64,000 bases of DNA from Candidatus Schekmanbacteria bacterium (GCA_016188575.1 JACPHN010000124.1:1-64000), one strand, 5' to 3'; shown: positions 33,808 through 43,084, counted from the first letter of the stretch. The notes: a model not told the origin generated them from the sequence alone. Numbers and translations are program-made.

Positions 33808-33855
33808 TTGTACAAAGCGCCACGGGCTTGTACAAATCAACCTTGGCTTGTACAA
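33808..33855. promoter_or_regulatory. Three TTGTACAA palindromes at exact 20-bp spacing
   Basis: TTGTACAA occurs at 33808-33815, 33828-33835 and 33848-33855. The 20-bp period places the sites on the same face of the helix, as in operator arrays or transposase-binding sites at element ends. A related TTGTACCA occurs at 33893-33900. The binding protein is unknown. Confidence 0.55.
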
Positions 33856-33873
33856 GATCCGCGCAAAACGAAC

Positions 33874-33945
33874 GGCGTCGGCCGAATGTGCTTTGTACCA
33901 GAGGCCGCCACGCAGGGGCGTGATTAATCGCGCCCGGTAACTGGG
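33874..33945 (+). repeat. Dispersed repeat, copy 2 (GGCGTCGGCCGAATGTG end plus palindrome)
   Basis: It shares GGCGTCGGCCGAATGTG, GAGGCCGCCACGCAGGGG and the palindrome ending TCGCGCCCGGTAAC with 227-292. A second palindrome, GGGGCGCGA-TGAT-TCGCGCCCC, follows at 33985-34006. The inverted end ACATTCGGCCGACGCC lies at 34032-34047, so the segment 33874-34047 is bounded by inverted repeats, like a small non-autonomous element. Confidence 0.7.
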
Positions 33946-34031
33946 GCGGATCATTCTCGGCCCGATGATCCCTGACCCGGCATCGGGGCGCGATGATTCG
34001 CGCCCCGAAGAACTGCAAATGGCGAAACCGG

Positions 34032-34062
34032 ACATTCGGCCGACGCCAGATTTCCGGCATGA
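34032..34062 (-). repeat. Inverted partner end of the dispersed repeat
   Basis: ACATTCGGCCGACGCC is the exact inverse of the left end at 33874. The flank GATTTCC-GGCATG is repeated, with small changes, at 45791-45808 next to the third copy. Confidence 0.65.
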
Positions 34063-34154
34063 GTATTGCTTTTCTATCGGAGGAACGGCGCGGCACGTCG
34101 CACGTTCCCTCTGCTACATTCCATGGACTATCGCGATCACACGGGAGAAAAGCA

Positions 34155-35141
34155 ATGTTGTCGAAAACCCACGGCTATCCTTTGCCGGCAGCGGTGCGAG
34201 TAGAGCGCACGACGAAGCGGTTTGTATACCTGTTCGTGCTGGCCGCTATTACAGCAATCGGCTTGCTTTGGAGCGATTCTGCGCAAGCTGACCATGAGAC
34301 TCATGTGTACGGCATCGCCGAGTACGGCGAATCTGGGCAATGCCGCAAAGTCAGCGCTCATTCCGAGCACACGGATACTGCCGCCGAATTTCTTGAGATC
34401 TTTGAGGAGCTCAAGGACGAGGGCGATTGGGACTCGACGATTACACGCAACAACGATGCTGCGCGCGGAAGCTTCTGGACGGATAAGAGCAAGGAGTCGA
34501 CCTGCAAATGCCAGAGCTATCAAGATGATTGCTGGTGCACTGGACATGACACTGATAGCAATTTTGGCGCGGATGAAGCCGATGTCGTTTTTATCCATAC
34601 ACACGGCGGCTCGGGTTACAAAACGGATGGGAAGAAAGCAGACTACACGAAACTGTACATGGGAAACATCAAGAATGACTGCGAGGTCTCAACAAAAAAC
34701 AATATGTTGTGGGGTGGCGACTCTGCCGGAGATCTCGATATAGCAGTTGTAAAAGCATGCCAATCTGCTCAATATGAGGTATTCGTTAATGGTGGTTTCT
34801 GGAGCATGATTGACAGCGATAGCACATTCCGCATGTGGAACGGCTTTCACGGCGATTCCTCCTGCTGGTGGGGAACCTCAGGATGGATCGGCGATTACGC
34901 AGAAGACTCCGTCTGGGAAGGCGTGGGCGAGAACTGGGTTGATGAAGCGTACGACGACTGGGGCGACGACGATTGCCCTGTTTCGATCGTATTCTGCAAC
35001 AGTGAATCGAAGTGCGACACCATGTATGCGCACGGCGGCTGGCTCGACCGTAAGGATACCGGAGCCAAGACGCTTTCCAAGGCATATTTCATCGGCGGAT
35101 GCAATCCAGATCCAGGTCAAACGCTTCCAGAAGAAAACTAG
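34155..35141 (+). CDS. Secreted caspase-fold-like protein, AT-richer than neighbours
   Basis: A 328-residue product with a signal peptide (hydrophobic 22-40, cleavage likely after DSAQA). Two segments stand out: VVFIHTHGGSG (His150) and DIAVVKACQSAQ (Cys202), each closing a hydrophobic strand as in clan CD peptidases. Many Cys, Trp and Asp residues (for example KCQSYQDDCWCTG) suggest a disulfide-rich extracellular protein. The catalytic role is inferred only. GGGAG stands 7 bp before ATG 34155. Base composition is visibly lower in GC than the surrounding genes, and repeats with a truncated receiver gene lie directly upstream, suggesting horizontal arrival. The following secreted protein gene starts about 30 bp later. 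Confidence 0.65.
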   Translation: MLSKTHGYPLPAAVRVERTTKRFVYLFVLAAITAIGLLWSDSAQADHETHVYGIAEYGESGQCRKVSAHSEHTDTAAEFLEIFEELKDEGDWDSTITRNNDAARGSFWTDKSKESTCKCQSYQDDCWCTGHDTDSNFGADEADVVFIHTHGGSGYKTDGKKADYTKLYMGNIKNDCEVSTKNNMLWGGDSAGDLDIAVVKACQSAQYEVFVNGGFWSMIDSDSTFRMWNGFHGDSSCWWGTSGWIGDYAEDSVWEGVGENWVDEAYDDWGDDDCPVSIVFCNSESKCDTMYAHGGWLDRKDTGAKTLSKAYFIGGCNPDPGQTLPEEN

Positions 35142-35170
35142 ACAATGGGGCTAAATAGAAAGGGATAGCA

Positions 35171-36073
35171 ATGACAACACGGATGCGATTTGTTGTAGAA
35201 ACGCTCGTGGCGACTTCATGCTTCATCTTGATGGCCGGTGCGCCGGCGCGGGCGGGGCAAGAAGACGCAGCCTCTTCAAGTGCAATCGCCTTTGATCTCA
35301 CTGATTTGAGCAAAACCCCGGCCAACATTGCCCCCGCCGCCATGCTGAAGAGAGCATCTTTTCAGGTGGCGAACCTGGCCCGCAACATGCTGAATATCCA
35401 GGCGCCGTTCACTACAGTTGGCAAGCTGCGAAGTCGCGAGCAGTCTGAGACGGCGGACTGGTGGGTAGAGGTGGATGCGCTCCAGGGCAGAGCGCTGCTG
35501 ATTTCCAAACGGCCCGCGGGCGAGCCGGCGGCCACCCGCGCCACGGCGCCGACGCGGGCAGCTCTGAAAGAGGACTCCATGAGACTTCTGAAGAGCTTTG
35601 GCATTCCCTACGGAGAGCTTGGCGAGGTCGTGCAAACCGCTGCCATGGGCCAGGTAATAACCCGCGATAACCAGGTAGGCGCCCCGACGCTGCACGCCCA
35701 CAAGACATTCGTCTTCCGCACCGTGAATGGCATTCGCGTGGATGGCCACCGCTCAGTGATCACGCACACGCCTGCTGGTGCTCTGAGCCGCGCGCTGATC
35801 AAGTGGCCACCGCTCGCCGCTTCCGGACACCGAATGACGAGTCGGTTCACTCCCGCCGAAATCCAGAACCTGGCACAGCAGGCGATTTCCGCGCGCGGTG
35901 ATCATCCCGAGAAGGTGCGTTTGCGCTGGCGGTACGAGCCTGTTTCCACGCCGACAGGAGAGGTCGTCCTGAAGCTCCGGGCGCAAGCCGTGTACCACAC
36001 GAGAGAGGGGAAGACAGAGGAGCACATCGGGGAGCCTACTGCGGTGAACCTCGACGTCAGCGGCGACAACTGA
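35171..36073 (+). CDS. Secreted protein of unknown function
   Basis: A 300-residue exported protein with signal peptide (hydrophobic 8-24, cleavage near APARA). No known family is recognised. The mature part has mixed alpha/beta composition, with TFVFRTVNGIRVDGHRSVIT and LRWRYEPVSTPTGEVVLKL reminiscent of repeated beta segments in peptidase-propeptide-like (PepSY or FTP-type) domains. That resemblance is weak. It follows the caspase-fold-like gene by 29 bp with GGGATAG before ATG, so the two are probably one unit, perhaps enzyme and inhibitor or chaperone. Confidence 0.6.
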   Translation: MTTRMRFVVETLVATSCFILMAGAPARAGQEDAASSSAIAFDLTDLSKTPANIAPAAMLKRASFQVANLARNMLNIQAPFTTVGKLRSREQSETADWWVEVDALQGRALLISKRPAGEPAATRATAPTRAALKEDSMRLLKSFGIPYGELGEVVQTAAMGQVITRDNQVGAPTLHAHKTFVFRTVNGIRVDGHRSVITHTPAGALSRALIKWPPLAASGHRMTSRFTPAEIQNLAQQAISARGDHPEKVRLRWRYEPVSTPTGEVVLKLRAQAVYHTREGKTEEHIGEPTAVNLDVSGDN

Positions 36074-36093
36074 TCGCGACCCACGCGCCGTTT

Positions 36094-36120
36094 GTCGGAG
36101 CGGCCCCGCGTCGCTCCGAC
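36094..36120. terminator. Perfect 9-bp hairpin after the secreted-protein pair
   Basis: GTCGGAGCG (36094-36102) pairs with CGCTCCGAC (36112-36120) around a 9-nt GC loop. It lies 20 bp past the stop codon. No T-tract follows, so it may be a weak or Rho-assisted terminator or an RNA-stabilising hairpin. Confidence 0.45.
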
Positions 36121-36164
36121 TGCCCGGCCCGAGCTCTCAGCGCCGCCTACGGCCGGATGGCCGG

Positions 36165-36302
36165 GTTCTTTCCAAATCCACTTCCGGTTCGATGTCGACG
36201 CCGTCACGCCCCCCTCCGTCCCTTTCCCCGCTGCCACGGGGAGGCGAGGTGGGGGGTGTTGGTGATGCGCGTTCCGCGCAGCTTGCAGCCAAGCGGGGGG
36301 TG
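36165..36302 (+). repeat. Dispersed repeat family A, copy 2
   Basis: The block runs from AAATCCACTTCCGGTTCGAT through a GTCGACGCC segment, a C-rich tract, a GC hairpin and GATGCGCGTTCCGCGCAGCT. It matches copies near 16060, 43085, 50893 and 61498. The remaining intergenic DNA up to 36495 shows no gene. Confidence 0.75.
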
Positions 36303-36495
36303 GAAGCGGGCGGCGCTTCTCCTTGAGCTCCTTCTCTTGCGCCGGTGGCAGCGTGCCATGGCCGAACGCAGCGGTTGACCGCAGCGTGCGCCGCCAGGCG
36401 TTGCGCACCCGGCGCAGGAGCGCATACAGTCTGGTGTGCTCGCGGCGTGGCACATATCCGCGGTCGCGAAAAGCCAGCACGAGTGAGAGACTTCC

Positions 36496-36969
36496 ATGCG
36501 CCAAGCGAGCGCCATCATCGCCCTTGCCGCCTGCGCCGCCTGCGCCGCGTGCGACAGCGGCGGCAGCTCTGCCCCGGAGCTCGCCGACGGCGTCTACGAA
36601 GTCGAGCGCGTCATCGACGGCGACACCGTCGTGCTTGCCGGCGGCACGCACGTGCGCCTGATCGGCGTCGATACGCCCGAAGTCGGCGACTGCCTGGCCG
36701 CGGAGGCTACTGCCCTGACGCGTGCGCTCGTGGACCATCAGCACGTCTACGTGGATATCTGCGAGGATGAGCCCGAAGACCGCTACGGCCGCACGCTCGC
36801 ATTTGTCTTCTCCGGCACCGCGCACGTCAACGCCCGCTTGCTCGAAAGCGGCCTGGCCGAGCTGCTCTACCTGTCTCCCTGCCAGAGTTACGTACAGGCT
36901 TTCGCCGCGCTGGAAGCGCAGGCGCGGGAGGCCGGTCTCGGCATCTGGGCGCAATGCCCCCCGCCCTGA
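36496..36969 (+). CDS. Thermonuclease-like (SNase) lipoprotein
   Basis: A 157-residue protein with a short signal sequence and a lipobox-like LAAC, so probably an outer-surface or periplasmic lipoprotein. The staphylococcal nuclease fold is clear: VERVIDGDTVVLAGG holds the calcium-binding Asp residues, VRLIGVDTPEV the catalytic Arg and Glu region, and DRYGRTLAFVF the second catalytic Arg. It should cut DNA and RNA to 3'-phosphate products outside the cytoplasm. The gene stands alone and converges on the RND pump gene. Confidence 0.88.
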   Translation: MRQASAIIALAACAACAACDSGGSSAPELADGVYEVERVIDGDTVVLAGGTHVRLIGVDTPEVGDCLAAEATALTRALVDHQHVYVDICEDEPEDRYGRTLAFVFSGTAHVNARLLESGLAELLYLSPCQSYVQAFAALEAQAREAGLGIWAQCPPP

Positions 36970-36991
36970 CCCGCGCGGGCGACTGCGGCGG

Positions 36992-39900
36992 CTACTCGCC
37001 CCGGCGGCGCGCCGCCTCCGCCCGGTCCCCCCGCCAGCCGCGCCACAGCAGCCGCGGCAAGCCGATCCCGAGGATGAGCCCAAATGCCACTCCCGCGGCC
37101 GGTACCGACACCGCCGAGCTCAAGGTCGCGGTATGCACCGCCATTGCCACCACGACCGGACCGCCGATGGCCGCCAGTGCGAGGTTCCGGATCCCCGCCG
37201 CGTGTCGCGCGGACCAGGCCACCGCGCCATCGAAGAGCGTATACACCACGGGAATGACGACCAGTGTCAGCGGCGTTGCTGTCAGCATGCCGGCGAAAAC
37301 CGCCATGCCCATCGACGCCCGGCTCTCGCCGCCTTCCGAGAAGGACAGCGCCACCGGAATCATGCCGACCATGGTCGTCACGGCCGTCATCAGCACCGGG
37401 CGCAGCCGCACGGGGCCGGCCGCCTGCATCGCTGCGGCGCACGTCGCGCCCTGGTGGCGCATCAGGTTGGCGTAGTCCACCAGCAGAATACCGTTCTTGG
37501 TGACGATTCCCACCAGCATGACGATGCCGATGAAGGACAAGATGTCGAGCGAAAGCCCGCTCAGCGCGAGCCCCGCCGACACTCCGATCAAGGCCAGCGG
37601 CAGCGTCGCCATGATCGTCAGCGGGTGGATGAACGAATCGAACTGCGCCGCCAGCACCAGATACACGACGAGGATGGCCAGGATCAGCGCCTGCAGCAGA
37701 TACCGGAACGAATCCTGAAAGGTCTTGGACGAACCGGCAACTTGCGCGGTATAGAGCCCGCCCGGCGGCAGGGTTTCGGCGATGATGGTCTCCACCTCTT
37801 TCAGCGCGTCGCCGAGGCCCTTGCCGGCAAGGTTGGCGAAGATCGTCGCCGAGCGCTGGCGGTTATAACGGTTGATGACGTTGGGGCCGACGGCCCGCTC
37901 GATGCGGACCACATTGGCGAGCTCCACGATGGTGCCGTCGCGGGAGCGAATCAGGATGCGGCCGAGGTCCGCGGGCTCCTGGCTGTGAAGCGGGTCGGCC
38001 TTGAGCCGGATCGGATAACGGTCTCCGCCTTCCTGGACGAAAGCGACGTCGGTGCCTCCCATGATCATGTTGATGGCGCCGACGATGTCGCGGGCGGGGA
38101 CGCCCAGCGCCTTGGCGCGCTCGCGGTCGATGAGCACGCGCGCCTCGGGCCGCTCGAGATCCAGACTCGAGTCGACGTCCTTGAAGCCGCCGGCGGTGCG
38201 CATGCGGCGCACGATTTCGTCGGCGTAGCGGGCCAGGCCGTCCAGCTCCGGTCCCTGTATCACGTATTGCACGTCCGTGTTGCGTTGCCCGCCGCCCACC
38301 GGGGAGATCCGGTCGACGAACGCCATCAGGCCGGGAATGCCGTTGAGCTCGCGGCGGAGGCTATCCATCACCTGGTCCTGAGTGCGGCGGCGCTCGCCGG
38401 GTCGGGTGAGGTTGACGAAGGCGATGCCGACGTTCGGCTGCGGCGCGCCGCCACCACCGCCGAATCCCGTCGCGACGAAGGCGCCGTGCATCTCGGGTTG
38501 CGCCAGGACGATCTTCTCGACCGCCCTGGAGAGCTCGTTGGTCCGCGCCAGCGCCGTGCCGACGGGTGCCTGAAAGCGCACCAGAAAGCGCGATTCGTCG
38601 GACGGGCGGGAGAACGTCTTGGCGACCAGCGGCGAGGCGGCGAGCCCGGCGCCGGCGGCGAACAGCACCGTGGCGGCGACGAGCACCGTCTTGCGGTGCG
38701 CGAGCGCCCACGCCAGAAGCTTCGCGTAGCCGCGCTCGAGAAACACGAAGATGGATTCGAACGGCTTGCGCAGGATGCCGAACAACAGCAGCCCCGCCAC
38801 GACCAGCAGCGCCGAGCTCGTCCCCTCCAGCGCGCGATACACGAACAGGCCCATCAGCGCCGTGATGACGAGCAGCAGCGGCCAGAACCAGCGCTCCGGC
38901 AGGTGCCGCGAGGCGTCGGCGCGGTCCAGAAAGCGCGAGGCCAGCATTGGCGTCAGCGTCAGGGCGATCACGAGCGAAATGGCGAGCGCAAACGACACGG
39001 TGATGCCGAACTGAAAAAAGAACCGGCCGATGACTCCCTTCATGTAGGCGATCGGCAGAAACACGGCGATGATCGAGGCGGTGGCCACGATGACGGCGAA
39101 GCCGATCTCCTTCATGGCGTCGCGCGCCGCGCTCAGCCGATCCTCGCCGTGCTCGAGGTGGCGATAGACGCATTCCACCACGACGATGGCGTCGTCCACG
39201 ACCATCCCGACCGCCAGCGACAGGCCGAGCATCGTGAGGTTGTTCATCGTGAAGCCTGCCGCGTTCATCAGCGCGAACGTCGAGATCAGCGACGTCGGCA
39301 GGGCGAGCGCGATGATCGCCGTGGCGCGGGCGGATTCCAGGAAAAGGAACATGACCAGGGCCGTCAACAGCACGCCGAAAAGAATGTCGAACTGCACGCC
39401 GGTGATCGAGCCGCGAATGAAGCGTGAGCTGTCGAAGGCGACGTTGAGCGCGACGCCGGGCGGCGCGTCCTTCTGCAGCTCGGGAAGAAACGCCTTGACC
39501 CGTTCCGCCACCTCCACCGTGTTCGCGCCGGATTGCTTGCGCACGCCCATGCCGATGGTGGGGACGCCGTTGAAGCGAGCTATGGACTGCGCGTCCTGCA
39601 GGCCTTCCTCGACGCGCGCCACGTCGCGCAGTCGCACCGGCTGCTCACCACCGCGCAGCAGCATGCCGCCGAGCGCCGCGGCCGACGAGAACTCGCCGAA
39701 CACGCGGATGGGGATGTCGCGCTCCGCGCTCTCGGCCTTGCCCGCCGGCAACTCGACGTGCTCGGCAACAATCTCCTGCGCCACGTCGAGCGGTCCCATA
39801 CCGCGCGCCGCCAGCGCCTGCGGGTCGAGCCAGACGCGATAGGCGCGATTGCGGAAGGCGCCGAGCAGCACCGAACCGACGCCGTCGAGCTGCTGCATCC

Positions 39901-40387
39901 GCGGCTGCGCGACCTGATCGACCCAGCGCGCCAGCTCCCAGTAGTCGCCATGCGACGTCGCCGAAGCCCACATGATCGGCTGATCGGCGATGTTCAGCTT
40001 TTGGACGATGGGGGGATCGAGATCTTCGGGGAGAAACCGCGTGGCGATCCCGACGCGGTCGCGGATCTCCTGCACTGCGACGTCGATGTCTTTCTCCAGC
40101 GCGAACTCGACGATCACCACGCCGTTCCCGAAGGACGAGATCGACGAGATCGTCTCGATCTGGGCGAGCGTGGCGACCTGATCCTCGAGCACTCGGGTGA
40201 CCGTCCCCTCGACCACTTCCGGGCTCGCGCCGGGGAGGCTCGCCGACACGGTGACCACGGGAAACTCGATCTCGGGGTAGAGGTCGATCCCCATGCCGAA
40301 GTAACCGATCAACCCGAAGACGATCGTCGAGATGGCGATGACGAGCGTCAGGACGGGGCGATGGATGGAGACGTCGGAGATGCTCAC
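36992..40387 (-). CDS. RND efflux transporter, inner-membrane pump (HAE1-like)
   Basis: The 1131-residue pump begins with the family sequence ISDVSIHRPVLTLVIAISTIV and has the duplicated six-helix plus large periplasmic-domain layout. Conserved blocks include GIDLYPEIEFPVVTVSASLPGASPE-type pore-domain sequence, the TM4 Asp pair in GMVVDDAIVVVE, and IGIVMLVGIVTKNGIL near TM10. GTG 40387 overlaps the adaptor's TGA (GTGA), so upstream in-frame sequence to 40558 is not part of it. It exports drugs or other small molecules through the adaptor and TolC-type channel encoded just before. Confidence 0.93.
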   Translation of the reverse strand: MSISDVSIHRPVLTLVIAISTIVFGLIGYFGMGIDLYPEIEFPVVTVSASLPGASPEVVEGTVTRVLEDQVATLAQIETISSISSFGNGVVIVEFALEKDIDVAVQEIRDRVGIATRFLPEDLDPPIVQKLNIADQPIMWASATSHGDYWELARWVDQVAQPRMQQLDGVGSVLLGAFRNRAYRVWLDPQALAARGMGPLDVAQEIVAEHVELPAGKAESAERDIPIRVFGEFSSAAALGGMLLRGGEQPVRLRDVARVEEGLQDAQSIARFNGVPTIGMGVRKQSGANTVEVAERVKAFLPELQKDAPPGVALNVAFDSSRFIRGSITGVQFDILFGVLLTALVMFLFLESARATAIIALALPTSLISTFALMNAAGFTMNNLTMLGLSLAVGMVVDDAIVVVECVYRHLEHGEDRLSAARDAMKEIGFAVIVATASIIAVFLPIAYMKGVIGRFFFQFGITVSFALAISLVIALTLTPMLASRFLDRADASRHLPERWFWPLLLVITALMGLFVYRALEGTSSALLVVAGLLLFGILRKPFESIFVFLERGYAKLLAWALAHRKTVLVAATVLFAAGAGLAASPLVAKTFSRPSDESRFLVRFQAPVGTALARTNELSRAVEKIVLAQPEMHGAFVATGFGGGGGAPQPNVGIAFVNLTRPGERRRTQDQVMDSLRRELNGIPGLMAFVDRISPVGGGQRNTDVQYVIQGPELDGLARYADEIVRRMRTAGGFKDVDSSLDLERPEARVLIDRERAKALGVPARDIVGAINMIMGGTDVAFVQEGGDRYPIRLKADPLHSQEPADLGRILIRSRDGTIVELANVVRIERAVGPNVINRYNRQRSATIFANLAGKGLGDALKEVETIIAETLPPGGLYTAQVAGSSKTFQDSFRYLLQALILAILVVYLVLAAQFDSFIHPLTIMATLPLALIGVSAGLALSGLSLDILSFIGIVMLVGIVTKNGILLVDYANLMRHQGATCAAAMQAAGPVRLRPVLMTAVTTMVGMIPVALSFSEGGESRASMGMAVFAGMLTATPLTLVVIPVVYTLFDGAVAWSARHAAGIRNLALAAIGGPVVVAMAVHTATLSSAVSVPAAGVAFGLILGIGLPRLLWRGWRGDRAEAARRRGE

Positions 40388-41553
40388 GGTTGGGCGTGCT
40401 CCGCGACCGGTGTGGGGGGAGCGGTAGGCGCCGGTGCCGTGGTGGGCTCCGCCGCCCCTGCGGTCTTGGGCGCTACTCGGGTGCCCGGCGCGATCGAGGC
40501 GGCGCCGAGCGTCACCACGGCCTCTCCCGCGTTGAGCCCGCGGCGTACCTCGACCCACCCGCCGGCCTCGAGGCCGGTCTCGACGGGGCGTTTTTCGAGG
40601 ACCGTGGCATCGCCGGCACCGGTGCCGGTGACGGCGGCGAGCGCGTACGCCGAGCCGTCCGCCTCGCGGCGCATGGCGGTCACGGGAACCGCAAGCACGC
40701 CGTGCTGCTCCTGCAGCACGAACGTTACCCGCGCGAACATGCCCGGCAGCAGCCTTGGGTCGCCGCGGGCGACGTCGATCTCGATCTTGACGGTCCGTGA
40801 CCGGGCGTCGACGCTTGGGGCCACGCGATACACCTCGCCGGTGGTGGACAGCGGCAGCGCTTCGACCTCAACCGAGACTTTCATGCCGCCGCGGATGTGC
40901 TGCGCGACCGACTCGGGGACGTGCACCTCCGCGCGCAGCGGATCGATATCCGAGAGCTCGATGATGGGCGCGCCGGGAGCCACCATCTCCCCTGGCTCGG
41001 CGTCTCGCATGGTGATGACGCCTTCGCTGGGCGCCGTGATCGTGTATTTCACGAGCACCGCTGCCGCCGTCGCCACCGCCGCGCGCGCCACCGCGACGTC
41101 GGCCTGCGCGAGCTCGGCGCGATCGCCGGCCTCCTCGAGGTCCTCCGCGGTGGCGGCCCCCTTGTCACGCAGGGTCACCATGCGCTCGAGTCCCCGCCTG
41201 GCGGCGGCAGCGGCGACCTCCGCCTGGCGGAGCCGCTCGCGCGCTTGGGCAAGCTGCGCATCGGGCACGGAAGCGTCGAGGACCACGATGGCCTCGCCCG
41301 CGCGCGCGTGGTCGCCTACGTCCGTGGGCAGCCGCAGGATCCTCCCCGCGACCTCGGCGGCGATGACCACGGTACGGGCCGCCTTGAGCGTCGACATCTC
41401 CTGGTATGAAAGGCGCACGTCGCGCGGTTCTACCGTCACGATCTCCACGGGCACCGGCGGTCGCTCGCGCGTGGCCGACGTCGGCGGCTCGCAGCCGGCA
41501 AGCGCCATCACGGCCAGCAACAAGACTCCACACGCGTATCGGTTGCCGCTCAT
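40384..41553 (-). CDS. RND periplasmic adaptor (membrane fusion) lipoprotein
   Basis: A 389-residue adaptor with signal peptide and lipobox ALAGC. The order is beta-barrel (VEIVTVEPRDVRLSYQE), lipoyl half (AEVAGRILRLPTDVGDHARA), coiled-coil hairpin (about 95-165, Ala/Arg/Glu-rich), second lipoyl half (APSEGVITMRDAEPGEMV), then barrel and C-terminal domains (RVAPSVDARSRTVKIEI). The tail is Pro/Thr/Ala-rich. ATG 41553 overlaps the TolC-type gene's stop (ATGA), and its own stop overlaps the pump start. It links pump and channel. Confidence 0.92.
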   Translation of the reverse strand: MSGNRYACGVLLLAVMALAGCEPPTSATRERPPVPVEIVTVEPRDVRLSYQEMSTLKAARTVVIAAEVAGRILRLPTDVGDHARAGEAIVVLDASVPDAQLAQARERLRQAEVAAAAARRGLERMVTLRDKGAATAEDLEEAGDRAELAQADVAVARAAVATAAAVLVKYTITAPSEGVITMRDAEPGEMVAPGAPIIELSDIDPLRAEVHVPESVAQHIRGGMKVSVEVEALPLSTTGEVYRVAPSVDARSRTVKIEIDVARGDPRLLPGMFARVTFVLQEQHGVLAVPVTAMRREADGSAYALAAVTGTGAGDATVLEKRPVETGLEAGGWVEVRRGLNAGEAVVTLGAASIAPGTRVAPKTAGAAEPTTAPAPTAPPTPVAEHAQP

Positions 41554-42929
41554 GGCTGGGTTCCTTCCTGTATGACCGCATCTGTTCCGGTAGCGTGAGC
41601 GAGTCGCGCGAGCGCGAGCTGGTAGGCGTAGGCGACTTCTGCTTCGGCGTTGCGGGCGGTGGCGAGGGTGAGCGAGGCCTGGACGACGTCGAGCGAGGTG
41701 GCGCGGCCCACCGCGAACATCACCTGCGCGAGCCGCAGCGCCTCGGCCGCGGCCGCGGCGCCCTCCCGGCGCGCCGCGAGCGCTTCCTTGCCGGAGGAGA
41801 GCTCGCGATGAAGCTGGCGAACCTCGCGGATCGCGTCCAGACGCGCGCGCTCGCGCTCGGCCTGCAGACTTTGCGTGGTCGCGAGCTGCTGGCGAGCGGT
41901 TTCCCGCACCTTGAAACCGTCGAACAGCGGGAGCTGGACGGTGACGCCGGCGTATGCCGAGAGCGCTTCGTTGCCGGAAAAGAACGGCGACGCGGTGATG
42001 TAGTCGTGGTATGCATAGGAGCCGGACGCGACCGCGCCGATCAGCGGCCGGCCCTGGGCGTGGGCGAGACGGGTCAGGGCCTCTGACGAGCGAATCCGCC
42101 GCGCGAGCGCTGCGAGGCTGGGGCGGTGGCGCAGCGCCAGCTCTTCGGCGGCGGCCACGTCCACCGGCGTCCCGAGCGTGAACAAGTCTCCGGCGACGGC
42201 GACGTCTGTGCCCGGCTCCATGCCCATCGCGACCGCCAGCTCCTGGTGCGCATTCCCGACCGCGGCCGTCGCCGCCACATCGCGCGCCCGGGCCCCGGCC
42301 AGCTCGGCCGCGGCGCGCACGACGTCGAAGCGCGTGCCCACCCCGGTTTCCTCGCGCAGCCGCGCACGTTCCACGAGCGCTGCGCTGACCGACACCGCTT
42401 CGGCCGCGACCTGGTGATTCGCCTTGGCGAGCAGCACGCCCGCGAACGCCGCTGCGACCCGCAAGGTCACGGCAGCGCGCGCCTCGGTGATCGCGACCGC
42501 GGCGGCGGCTTCTTCCTCGGCGGCCGCGCTCAGCGCGTGCGTGAGGCGCCCGAACGAATAGAGCGTCTGCGTCACCGACAGCGTGGCTGCAAAGAGGTTT
42601 TCGTCGATGCCGAGCGAGGAGGTGGTCTTGAAGCTCTCGGCGCGGCGGATGTCGCCGCTGACGGCGATTTGCGGGAGCGCTCCCGAGCGCACGACCCCCG
42701 TGGCGGCGCGGACCCGGTCCGCGCCTGCGGCGGCCTGGCGCAGCTCGGGCGCCTGCTGGAGCCCGAGGGCGATGGCGTCCGCGAGCGTGAGCGGCGCGGG
42801 CGGGGTGAGCGAGCTCGCCGCCGCCGCGGGCTCCTCGGCGCCTGCGGTGACGACGGCACCGGCCGGCAGCAGCATCGCCGCCACCAGTGCCGCAGCGAAC
42901 GCGCGCGTTATCTTGCTGAGGATTGTCAT
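41550..42929 (-). CDS. TolC-type outer membrane efflux protein
   Basis: A 459-residue outer-membrane factor with signal peptide (about 1-31). It shows the internal duplication of the family: LTLADAIALGLQQAPELRQA opens the first half, VTQTLYSFGRL the first barrel region, and YAGVTVQLPLFDGFKVRE the second, each followed by long coiled-coil helices. It is the first gene of the three-gene efflux operon (channel, adaptor, pump), an order that differs from the common adaptor-pump-channel. The upstream 480 bp hold repeats and no visible regulator gene. Confidence 0.92.
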   Translation of the reverse strand: MTILSKITRAFAAALVAAMLLPAGAVVTAGAEEPAAAASSLTPPAPLTLADAIALGLQQAPELRQAAAGADRVRAATGVVRSGALPQIAVSGDIRRAESFKTTSSLGIDENLFAATLSVTQTLYSFGRLTHALSAAAEEEAAAAVAITEARAAVTLRVAAAFAGVLLAKANHQVAAEAVSVSAALVERARLREETGVGTRFDVVRAAAELAGARARDVAATAAVGNAHQELAVAMGMEPGTDVAVAGDLFTLGTPVDVAAAEELALRHRPSLAALARRIRSSEALTRLAHAQGRPLIGAVASGSYAYHDYITASPFFSGNEALSAYAGVTVQLPLFDGFKVRETARQQLATTQSLQAERERARLDAIREVRQLHRELSSGKEALAARREGAAAAAEALRLAQVMFAVGRATSLDVVQASLTLATARNAEAEVAYAYQLALARLAHATGTDAVIQEGTQP

Positions 42930-43084
42930 GGCTTGGGCGCCTGGTCTCGGGGGGCGTGACTGCTGGCGGGGAAGAAGAGGTCTTGCGGGCGGCGGGTTGG
43001 GCGCGCCCCCGAGTTGCGGGCGGCGCAGGTCGCGGCTGGTGCACTCTTAGCGCCGTCCGCGCCGTTCGTCAATGGGCTCGCGGA

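Noticed and set aside
36722-39427. 901-codon open frame on the plus strand
   Set aside because: It lies antisense to the RND pump, has His/Arg/Asp-rich sequence without domains, and arises from the codon bias of the pump gene.
41554-43044. N-terminal extension of the adaptor frame upstream of 41553
   Set aside because: It overlaps the TolC-type gene out of frame and reads as Arg/Gly-rich nonsense; the lipoprotein signal begins at ATG 41553.
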